From the NCBI GenBank assembly GCA_038212305.1, contig JBBQUP010000132.1, positions 1 through 6,941 of the forward strand: DNA of 6,941 bases, read 5' to 3'. Below, piece after piece: positions 1-6,637 of the stretch; positions within the stretch are counted from its first letter, which is position 1; the number at the start of each line of letters is the position of its first letter. This DNA is from JBBQUP01 sp038212305. GTDB lineage: Bacteria > Bacteroidota > Bacteroidia > Bacteroidales > Marinilabiliaceae. The position numbers and the translations under genes were made by a program. The notes under the pieces were generated by a model that worked only from the letters and a program-made list of their open reading frames with translations, had not been told where the DNA came from and searched no databases.

Positions 1-720
1 CATGACAAGCCTGCTCCAAATAAGATTTTCTGCTCATTTTATAAAACTTTTAAGGTGAATAAAATGAGCTTAATATCGGTATTTTATTACTTTTGGATAA
101 TGTACCTGAAGTTACCCGACGAAGGAGGGTTTAGTACAACACAGTATTTGTAACTACATGAAAAACAGACTACAAGAAGCAGTCCGAATAGATATTCTTC
201 ATATCATCTTCTTTTCACTATATAGCAGAATTCATTGACGTAATTTTACAAGTATTTTTTCGAAATTAGAGGGAGTGTACTCCTAGTAGTGAGCGTTTAT
301 CGTTATGGTTTTGTATCATTGTATGACCCCAAAGCAATATTTCATCAATACTATTCCGCGTTATATTTTGAGATGAATGTGACCATACAAAGTTTTTAAT
401 CTTGTTATAACTACTCAAATTATCCGTTTTTTACTAAGGAGCCATAGGCTATATTCGGACATACTTTCTGCTAAATTGTTTAGATTTTCAATTCGTTTAA
501 TAGTATCATGTGAATACACACAATTTCAGTAGGTTATTAAATTTCGTAGTCGTTTAGAATCTGTATACTAAAATTGCCACAACCATTACGGTACATTGTT
601 TTTGATTACCCGTCCTCTTTTTTGTTTTTCATTCATCTGTTGTGCAGGGCGCATGCGCATCGATATTTCGATAACGCTCACCAAACTGACGCAATGACGA
701 CTGACTTCAGATTAAAGATG
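1..720. other. Long stretch without a supportable gene
   Basis: I see no recognisable protein domain here on either strand. The plus frame starting at base 1 stays open to a TAA at 151-153 (50 codons) and another plus frame is open from about 241 to 399, but neither translation resembles a family I know and stretches this long are expected by chance in DNA this AT-rich. An ATG-started plus frame at 574-759 overlaps the minus-strand terminator at 721-751 and ends in a low-complexity Lys/Arg tail, so I treat it as spurious. The region may be decayed sequence like that seen at 1560-2150 and 4450-4644, but no fossil can be named. Confidence 0.5.
32..69. repeat. 11-bp perfect inverted repeat
   Basis: GCTCATTTTAT at 32-42 is the exact reverse complement of ATAAAATGAGC at 59-69, with a 16-base spacer. 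It could form a hairpin in RNA of either strand. There is no clean T-run after either arm, so it is not a convincing intrinsic terminator. Its role is unknown, and chance cannot be excluded in AT-rich sequence. Confidence 0.4.
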
Positions 721-751
721 AAAAAAAAATCCGAAAGAAAAATCCTCCGGA
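721..751 (-). terminator. Intrinsic terminator of the 779-1456 gene
   Basis: On the minus strand TCCGGAGGA (751-743) pairs with TCTTTCGGA (738-730) around a TTTT loop, followed by nine Ts (729-721). All nine pairs form on the minus strand because two are G-U wobbles; on the plus strand the same positions are A-C mismatches, so the hairpin is built for minus-strand RNA. It starts 28 bases after the stop codon of the upstream gene. Confidence 0.75.
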
Positions 752-778
752 AATTTTAAATATTGAATAGTTCAACAA

Positions 779-1456
779 TTATTTTTGAACTATAAATTTT
801 GTAACAGTATTGTTTATTTTAACAAAATACACACCCGATTTCAAATTAGAAACGTTAATACCATTTGAATAATCGTTGGTGGAAATAACTGTTTTGCCAA
901 CAATATTAATAATTTCTATATTTTCGGACTTACCAACGGTGTTGATATACAAAGTATTAGTAACAGGACTTAGATAAACACTAAAATCAGAATTAGTTAT
1001 CGATGATATAGCTGTTGCTGGGTTTGTAATGGTAATGGTAACAGTTTTTGAAACTTCAGGCGAAACAGCAACACCAGCAGAATTATCATATAAAACTGCT
1101 TTCAGCACGTAAGTTCCAAATGTTGAAATTTGCCCCGGATTGTAATCTGTTGATGAATTTCCCCACATAACATAGGGCGGATTTGCATCAATGCCAGTTT
1201 GTGAACCATTCAAAAGAAACTGAATCCTGTAATTATCATTAACGGATCGAATAATTTCAGGTGTAGTAATTGCTCTTACAGTAAATTCATCAAATGTACC
1301 TGTAACCAAAGCTAATGGATACGATTGGTTCTGCAAATTCGCAATTTCCAATGCATCTGTTCTTGAATTCCATAATTGAAGCTCAGTAATAGTTACTTGA
1401 GCAGAGCCAATTATAAACAAAGAGGCAAACGAAATAATTAGTAAAAACTTTTTCAT
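779..1456 (-). CDS. Small secreted T9SS cargo protein with a beta-sandwich-like module
   Basis: A 225-residue protein of unknown specific function. Residues 1-19 are a signal peptide (MKKFLLIISFASLFIIGSA, then Q). Residues about 20-145 show an alternating strand pattern with the landmarks FTVRAITTP, a short NG turn, NPPYVMWG and GTYVLKAVLYD, like the Ig-like modules that accompany secreted Bacteroidota carbohydrate-active proteins; no catalytic motif is visible. The last 70 residues or so form a T9SS type A sorting domain (IEIINIVGKTV, then LKSGVYFVKI). Its first strand reads SVYLSPVTNTLYI where the family has YPNP, so the PNP core is altered. The ATG is preceded by an A-rich leader without Shine-Dalgarno, normal for the phylum. 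The gene is monocistronic, with its own promoter and terminator. By inference it is an exported binding or structural protein; it could also be the shortened remnant of a larger cargo protein. Confidence 0.85.
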   Translation of the reverse strand: MKKFLLIISFASLFIIGSAQVTITELQLWNSRTDALEIANLQNQSYPLALVTGTFDEFTVRAITTPEIIRSVNDNYRIQFLLNGSQTGIDANPPYVMWGNSSTDYNPGQISTFGTYVLKAVLYDNSAGVAVSPEVSKTVTITITNPATAISSITNSDFSVYLSPVTNTLYINTVGKSENIEIINIVGKTVISTNDYSNGINVSNLKSGVYFVKINNTVTKFIVQK

Positions 1457-1522
1457 GTTATTATCTTTAAATTAATAAATTATTTTTTAAGTATTCTCTC
1501 ACATTAAATAAACATCTTTATT

Positions 1523-1553
1523 CAAAAGTAACACAAATTAATTTTTACTCCAA
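1523..1553 (-). promoter_or_regulatory. Bacteroidota-type promoter for the 779-1456 gene
   Basis: Reading the minus strand, TTG (1553-1551) is followed after 20 bases by TACTTTTG (1530-1523), an exact match to the -7 consensus TAnnTTTG at the usual distance from a -33 TTG. Transcription would start near 1516, giving an A-rich leader of about 60 bases before the ATG at 1456. Confidence 0.6.
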
Positions 1554-1870
1554 CTTTTAAAGCAAAAACATTTTAAACTATCGCCACATTCACTGCCATT
1601 CAAGTTTTTCAAAAAATCAACTTTCAAAATCATAATAACACCGAACATCAACTATCTACGCAAATGTAATTGTCTAAATATGAAATATATCTTTATGAAG
1701 GAGCGTTATTTGTAGTGGCTGGACACTGCTCTGGCCTACCAATCTAACTAATTAATAATTACTCGTATAACTATATTATTGTCGGTTTTGCGTCAAGCCT
1801 AAATCGACCAAAAACATGCTAACAATTGATAATACACAACTTATAACGAAAGGGAGTAGAATTTTACTAG

Positions 1871-2118
1871 CTATCCGAAACTTAAGGCTACCAGCTGATC
1901 ATCCGTTTTGTATTTATGGCAATATTTGTCTGTCAACAGTTTTTTGCTGAATTACGCAACAATAACGCTGAGATTAAAATTTTAGACCTGTCAGGGAATG
2001 GACTTTTTTGCTAATTTTGTTATGCTCGTGTAGTTTAATTATTTCTGTTTCCTGTTTTTGTCTACTACATAAAAAACATGAGATTCAAAGCACTTTCATT
2101 TTTACAAGTTTCGGATAG
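1871..2118. repeat. 13-bp inverted repeat pair bracketing the fossil T9SS tail
   Basis: CTATCCGAAACTT at 1871-1883 is the exact reverse complement of AAGTTTCGGATAG at 2106-2118, 222 bases apart. The bracketed segment has the size of a small MITE-like insertion, but I see no clear target-site duplication at the outer edges and no transposase. Across the whole window one such 13-mer pair could arise by chance; its location within a short gap is what makes it worth noting. Confidence 0.3.
1937..2014 (+). pseudogene. Fossil of a T9SS type A C-terminal sorting domain
   Basis: One plus frame reads QQFFAELRNNNAEIKILD, then LSGNGLFC and a TAA at 2012-2014. This matches the middle of a type A sorting domain: the strand after the PNP motif, the acidic-hydrophobic IKILDLSG turn, and the start of the next strand. 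Upstream the same frame gives VFMAIFV where a Y/F-PNP motif would be expected, and stops appear further up; downstream the GxYxVxI ending is missing. No gene body with start codon is left. I infer the remains of a deleted secreted-protein gene on the plus strand. The short length means a chance resemblance is possible. Confidence 0.45.
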
Positions 2119-2151
2119 TAATGTTGAAATATTAATAAAACAAGCATATAG

Positions 2152-4221
2152 ATGAGAAAATATTTTTTAACATTTTTAGAGGTGATTTTCATAATTGTGG
2201 CAGGGAAATCGCAAACGTTACAAACAAAATCGGAAGTATTGGTTTCCATGCAAAAAGTAAATGATTATTGGATATCGACACATGCTAATCCGGGAGATAA
2301 CAAATGGGCAAGGGCAGCATATTTCACTGGCAATATAGCTTTTTATAAAGTGTATCCTCAACAAAACTATCTTAATTATGCCAATTTGTGGGCTGAGAAT
2401 AATGCATGGGGACTATACACTGGAGTGACAACGCGACACGCAGACAATCAATGCATTGGTCAGACTTACATTGACCTATATCTTATGGACGCCACTCCAC
2501 AGGCATATAAAATTAAAGACATCACCACAAGTATAAATAGTATGGTTTTTAATACCAAAGCGGATGATTGGTGGTGGGTTGACGCACTTTATATGGCAAT
2601 GCCAGTTTTTACAAAATTGGGTGTAATATATAATAACACAGCATATTTTGATAAAATGCATGCTTTATTTTCAAACACAAAAAATACCCGTCATTTGTTT
2701 GATACAAATACTTCTTTGTGGTTTAGGGATGAGAGTTTCGATCCACCTTACAAAACACCAAATAATTTAAATAGTTATTGGTCAAGAGGTAATGGATGGG
2801 CTTTGGGAGCATTAACTAGAGTACTACAACAATTGCCTGTTACTGATATTCACAGAAACGATTATGTAACGACATTTCAGGCAATGGCAGCAGCATTAAA
2901 AAATATTCAGAGGCAAGATGGTTTTTGGAATGCTAGTTTGGTTGATCCAAATGATTATGGGGGTCCGGAAACTAGTGGGACTTCATTTTTCACCTATGGA
3001 ATTGCTTGGGGTATTAATAATGGGCTCTTAGATAGTGCTACATATACACCCATAGTGATAAAATCATGGAATGGGCTTGTAACCATGGCAATGCATTCTG
3101 ACGGGAAATTAGGTTACATACAAGGAGTTGGAAGCAATCCTTCATCCTCACAACCTGTAACGTATGAATCTACCGCAGATTTTGGTGTAGGAGCGTTCTT
3201 ACTTGCAGGAAGTGAAATAGTAAAGCTTGCAACAGGCGTTATGCCTCAACCTTCAACGCTTAAAATTACTTCAATTAGCATACTTAACAAATCAGAAATA
3301 AAAGTAGATTTTAACGAAGCGATTAGTAAAAGTAGTGCTGAAACCATTTCTAACTATGTTGTTGATAATAGCACATACATTACAAATGCAAGCCTTTCAC
3401 CAGATAATCTAAGTGTAACTCTAACGCTCAGTTCACTATCAAGTGGAAAACATTTGCTGACTGTTAATAACATGATTACTTTGAGTAACAATCAAACAGT
3501 ATTATTGGTATTTGATTATTTCGGTTTTAGCAACATCGTAAATGTAATCGCAAGTAGTTATCAGCCAGCGTCTACTAATTACCCGGAAAATGTAATTGAT
3601 AACGATTCAAACACCCGCTGGTCGGCAGAAGGAATTGGTGAATGGATACAATTTACACTGACGGAATTGACTAACGTTACATCTGTTGATATAGCATTTT
3701 TTAATGGAAATGTGCGTAAAACGTTTTTCGAAATTTATGTCTCAAAAAATAGTGTTAATTTCAACAAAATATTTTCGGGGGAGTCTAGCGGCACTAGTAC
3801 AGATTTTGAGCATTTCAATTGTACTGATTCCGTTGCAAGATATGTGAAAATTGTAGGTTTAGGAAATAGTGCCAGTAATTGGAATAGTATAACTGAAGTC
3901 AGAATCAATACCACTGATATCGTGATACCTGCACCTACTAATTTTTCAGTACAAAACAATGTGAACCAAAAAATCAAAGTATTTCCTAATCCAATAAAAG
4001 GAAATTCGTTTTCAGTTACTTTAACTGGATTTAGCAATGAATCTGTGAAACTAACAATTTCAGACTTATCAGGAAGACCAGTTTTTGGCAATGTATTACA
4101 AATATGTAATGACAATGAAACTATTATTATAACAACAAATAACCTTCACAAAGGGATATATACGGTAAATGTAACTAACCAAAGAAAAGCATACATTCAA
4201 AAGGTTATCGTAACAGAGTAA
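2152..4221 (+). CDS. Secreted GH105-type unsaturated rhamnogalacturonyl hydrolase with SbsA-like, F5/8 type C and T9SS domains
   Basis: A 689-residue multidomain exoenzyme. Residues 1-21 are a signal peptide (ending AGKSQ). Residues about 28-357 match the GH88/GH105 (alpha/alpha)6-barrel family: HADNQ at 96-100, DDWWWVDALYMAMP at 138-151 with Asp144 at the position of the catalytic Asp, YWSRGNGWALGAL from 209, and TSGTSFFTYGIAWG. This family removes the 4,5-unsaturated uronic acid left at the non-reducing end by rhamnogalacturonan lyases, through hydration of the double bond. Residues about 367-460 look like an SbsA-type Ig domain (KSEIKVDFNEAIS), about 467-585 like an F5/8 type C/CBM32 domain (ASSYQPAS, DNDSNTRWSA), and 608-689 are a T9SS type A tail with a VFPNP motif. 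An in-frame TAG directly precedes the ATG, which fixes the start. No Shine-Dalgarno. By inference the enzyme acts at or outside the cell surface, whereas many GH105 enzymes are intracellular or periplasmic. The exact substrate within the family is not certain. Confidence 0.9.
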   Translation: MRKYFLTFLEVIFIIVAGKSQTLQTKSEVLVSMQKVNDYWISTHANPGDNKWARAAYFTGNIAFYKVYPQQNYLNYANLWAENNAWGLYTGVTTRHADNQCIGQTYIDLYLMDATPQAYKIKDITTSINSMVFNTKADDWWWVDALYMAMPVFTKLGVIYNNTAYFDKMHALFSNTKNTRHLFDTNTSLWFRDESFDPPYKTPNNLNSYWSRGNGWALGALTRVLQQLPVTDIHRNDYVTTFQAMAAALKNIQRQDGFWNASLVDPNDYGGPETSGTSFFTYGIAWGINNGLLDSATYTPIVIKSWNGLVTMAMHSDGKLGYIQGVGSNPSSSQPVTYESTADFGVGAFLLAGSEIVKLATGVMPQPSTLKITSISILNKSEIKVDFNEAISKSSAETISNYVVDNSTYITNASLSPDNLSVTLTLSSLSSGKHLLTVNNMITLSNNQTVLLVFDYFGFSNIVNVIASSYQPASTNYPENVIDNDSNTRWSAEGIGEWIQFTLTELTNVTSVDIAFFNGNVRKTFFEIYVSKNSVNFNKIFSGESSGTSTDFEHFNCTDSVARYVKIVGLGNSASNWNSITEVRINTTDIVIPAPTNFSVQNNVNQKIKVFPNPIKGNSFSVTLTGFSNESVKLTISDLSGRPVFGNVLQICNDNETIIITTNNLHKGIYTVNVTNQRKAYIQKVIVTE

Positions 4222-4230
4222 GAATAAATA

Positions 4231-4272
4231 AAGGAGATCTCAGTAATTACAGAGATCTCCTTTTGTTTTTTT
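4231..4272 (+). terminator. Strong intrinsic terminator of the GH105 gene
   Basis: AAGGAGATCTC (4231-4241) pairs perfectly with GAGATCTCCTT (4252-4262) over a 10-base loop, followed by TTTTGTTTTTTT up to 4272. It lies ten bases after the stop codon of the GH105 gene. The stem is perfect on both strands, but the T-run is on the plus side. Confidence 0.9.
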
Positions 4273-4449
4273 ACTTACTAGCATTGTTATACTTAAAGTC
4301 TGCTGAAAAACTTAGCATCACATTTTCAGGTTAATAGAATTTAGCTGCAAAATTTAGTCTGCAAGATTATTTGTGTGCTAATTTCGTTAGCATATCGAAT
4401 TAATAAACTTATCGGCCACTTTGCTCAAAACCAAATCGTCAAATTTGCT

Positions 4450-4644
4450 GAGATAGGATATGAAGTAACAAGACTCCTAAAACAGCATAATACTAAAATA
4501 TAAATACTAGCACAAAAAGCTATTGCAGTTAATGATAAAAGTCAAAATGCAATGCAATCGGGGTTTGATGATTATATGGTCAAACCATTAAAACGCTAAC
4601 TGATATTTGAATTATGCATTAACCATTTGCAGTCATGGAAATAA
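4450..4644 (+). pseudogene. Broken response-regulator receiver (REC) domain, likely the end of a hybrid histidine kinase
   Basis: One continuous plus frame reads EIGYEVTRLLKQHNTKI, stop, ILAQKAIAVNDKSQ, NAMQSGFDDYMVKPLKR, stop, LIFELCINHLQSWK, stop. It matches the C-terminal half of a receiver domain: the M-x-GYE(V/A)TR helix after the phosphoacceptor, the IPIIAQTAYA strand, the GxDDYxxKP signature with the conserved Lys, and the final helix. In-frame TAA codons sit at 4501-4503 (where the family has Pro) and 4597-4599; the frame ends at TAA 4642-4644. The phosphoacceptor Asp and the N-terminal half are not recognisable upstream (the same frame gives QIVKFAEIGYE). Absence of a DNA-binding domain after REC suggests a hybrid sensor kinase, by inference. 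It is not functional. Confidence 0.75.
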
Positions 4645-4650
4645 CATATG

Positions 4651-6462
4651 CTATTCTACAATAAGTTTAAACCTATTCGTAATATTTCCATTGTATAATT
4701 TAACTATATGCATTCCTTTTTTAATACTATTGGTATTTGAAATACAAATATCAGACTGATTAGTTATTGATTTTTTGAAAACAACTTCTCCTTTTACATC
4801 TATAATTTCTATAAATCCATTTTTAATAAGTTCTCTCGTTTTTATTGTTAATTGGGTGTTTTGCTTTAATGGATTTGGATATAAAATGGCATTTCTAATT
4901 TTATTATTCATGTTGTTATAAACTGTAGGAGAAACATTTGTTAAATATTACAACCAATCACCCGCATTAGGGGTAGAAAGGTTTTTTCCATCAGTTAATC
5001 CTAAAATATCAACTTTTTCGCTTGTATTTGATGCATTTATCCATGTTCCAGAATAAGATGTTCCCATGGGTGTACTAACCGATACCGTTCCACCAGTTGG
5101 TATATAAACCAAATACATCTTGCCAGTTTTAGCTAAACAATAACCGCTATTGGTAATTCCTGGTGTTGGTGTAAGTTGGTAATATGGAATTGTTTCCATA
5201 AAATCCCACACACTTTTTATTATATTGTGTTGCGTTTGATGCCTTTGGTTAATATCAAGAGTTCCTGAATAACCCGATGAACTGTCGCCGCTATTATCAG
5301 CAAAATTAAGAGCACCAGCTGCCATTATAATAACCCAAGCATTTTTACGCAATTGAACATCGGTATAGCTTAGCTGATATATGTTTCCATACCATAGTAC
5401 TTCTTGAGCATACAAAGGTTGGTTGACATTCTTTCTTGCCATCAAACCATTATAAAGTGTATTAAGGTTTGTTGTTTTAGGTCCTTGAAGAACTTGATAA
5501 GTAGCCCAGGCTGAATTCTCAAAAGGGTTTTGATTCGTTTCATTGTGAACGGATAGTAAATGACCTTGAGCATTCTGCAAGGATATTTTAGTACCTAAAC
5601 CATTGATTTCAGATGCTGTAAACTCATTAACATTTATATACAATGGTTCTGGGCCAGCTACACTATATAATTCGTTCCAATAGGCTCCCAGTCGCGATAC
5701 AGTATAATTAATATATGTAGTTTGATTGGCAGCATCCCTAGGATAATTGGCATCTTGACCGAAGAATCAAGCAAATGGAAAAACTATTATTTTACGTGCA
5801 GCAAGAATATCAAGAATGCGTTCCATCTTGGTATATTCGGCAGGATTGGGTTTATTTGTAGTTGAATTCCATAAATTTGGAGTATTCCAACCTGCTCCTC
5901 GACCGGCTTCATTACGATTAAGTAAATGACTGGCAATAGATAATGTGTTGTATTTATTTGCAAATATTGAATCTAAGAATTTATTCCGGTCTGAATCAGC
6001 ATAGTTGGAAGCGAAAAAACGATCGCCCACGTGAAAACTGCGAATAAGTTCATGATTACCACCTTTATAACCAAACCAAACCGGATTGGTCTCATCGGCT
6101 GAAATTAAACCCGGAATATCTGATGGAATACATTCGAAGGTTCCTGTAAATTGTGTTTGTGTTGCATCAGTAAACCACGCAGTGTAAGTCCAAGCACCTA
6201 GCTTGTCGGGCATAACCCTAATTTTCCATGAAGTACCACCATCGTAAAACCCTATAACAACAAGTTTTGTTTGATCTGGACGGGTACATTCAACCTGTAA
6301 AACAGTTTGTGTAAAAGGATTGGTGTATGTTCGGGTATTCTGAATATCGGTTTGGAACTTCGACCACAATCCGACTTGTGCTTGAGCATTTGTGCTTGCT
6401 ATTATGCCTATGAATAGGAATAAAGCAACAACAAATTTTTTAAGTAAATCTTTTCTTTTCAT
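4651..6462 (-). pseudogene. DUF5060/DUF4038 apiosidase-like glycoside hydrolase with two in-frame stop codons
   Basis: One 604-codon frame from ATG (6462) to TAG (4651-4653) is interrupted at codon 232 by TGA (5769-5767) and at codon 505 by TAA (4950-4948), with no frameshift. Residues 1-28 are a signal peptide (ending NAQAQ). About 29-110 is a DUF5060 beta-sandwich; about 120-425 is a DUF4038 TIM-barrel of the GH140 apiosidase-like group, with the family sequence IVFPFA-stop-FFGQDANYPRD, Glu272 (VAGPEP) and Glu354 (PLYAQE) as candidate catalytic residues, and NAWVIIMAAGALNF. About 428-508 is the collagenase-associated C-terminal domain, ending GDWL-stop-YL. 518-603 is a T9SS tail with YPNP. 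Each stop is one base from a fitting codon: GGA Gly for TGA, TTA Leu for TAA. As read, only a truncated N-terminal piece would be made. Recent pseudogene is the likeliest reading; sequencing error or readthrough remain possible. Apiosidase activity is inferred. Confidence 0.85.
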
Positions 6463-6542
6463 TAGTTTACTATTAAAATGTTAGTTGAAGATGAAAATGG
6501 AAATAACGTGTTATTTTATTCGATAGTAAACAATGTTTATTA

Positions 6543-6550
6543 CAAATATA
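6543..6550 (-). promoter_or_regulatory. Possible -7 element for the apiosidase-like gene
   Basis: On the minus strand TATATTTG is an exact TAnnTTTG match, placed about 80 bases upstream of the ATG at 6462 and downstream of the terminator at 6588-6619. No TTG is seen at the -33 distance, so support is moderate. If real, the interrupted gene is still transcribed on its own. Confidence 0.4.
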
Positions 6551-6587
6551 AAACACGAACTGTTAGATGATTTTATGAGAAAGTATA

Positions 6588-6619
6588 AAAAGAGACTGCC
6601 TTTTTAGACAGCCTCTTTT
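6588..6619 (-). terminator. Intrinsic terminator of the right-edge T9SS gene
   Basis: On the minus strand AAAAGAGGCTGTC (6619-6607) pairs along all 13 positions with GGCAGTCTCTTTT (6600-6588) around a 6-base loop, using two G-U wobbles; the T-rich 3' arm runs on into TATAC. On the plus strand the two wobbles become A-C mismatches, so the structure serves minus-strand transcripts. It begins 18 bases after the stop codon at 6638 and separates that gene from the apiosidase-like gene. Confidence 0.8.
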
Positions 6620-6637
6620 ATTATAATATCAAACGAT

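Larger units (their letters stand above)
1560..2150. other. Decayed intergenic region
   Basis: There is no intact gene in this 590-base gap between two divergently transcribed genes. It holds a probable fossil T9SS tail (about 1937-2014) and a 13-bp inverted repeat (1871-1883 and 2106-2118). TAATTTTG at 2012-2019 fits the TAnnTTTG -7 consensus for the gene at 2152, but it lies 130 bases upstream and lacks a good -33 partner, so the promoter of that gene is not settled. Confidence 0.5.

Noticed and set aside
1..37. Minus-strand ATG at 37 reading MSRKSYLEQACH off the left edge
   Set aside because: Only 12 codons are visible and no TAnnTTTG promoter lies upstream; it sits inside the inverted-repeat arm, so it cannot be supported.
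1..153. Plus frame open from the left edge for 50 codons, possible end of a partial gene
   Set aside because: No family resemblance (ends LPDEGGFSTTQYL), and a run of this length in one of six frames is not unusual at this base composition.
574..759. 61-codon plus-strand frame with ATG
   Set aside because: It has no recognisable domain, a low-complexity basic tail, and its 3' end is the minus-strand terminator hairpin and A-tract.
1688..1747. Plus-strand stretch LFVVAGHCSGLPI resembling the end of metallo-beta-lactamase-fold proteins
   Set aside because: The match is about six residues, and the surrounding frame shows nothing else of that family.
2476..2661. Minus-strand frame inside the GH105 gene
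   Set aside because: It is a shadow of the strongly supported GH105 coding frame and has no domain of its own.
3735..4115. 126-codon minus-strand frame inside the GH105 gene
   Set aside because: It lies antisense to the F5/8 type C and T9SS domains, which are clearly coding on the plus strand.
4948..5643. Reading 4948-5643 as a separate gene with its own start
   Set aside because: The frame continues unbroken upstream to the TGA at 5767 with conserved DUF4038 sequence, there is no signal peptide, and the apparent start is an internal TTG.
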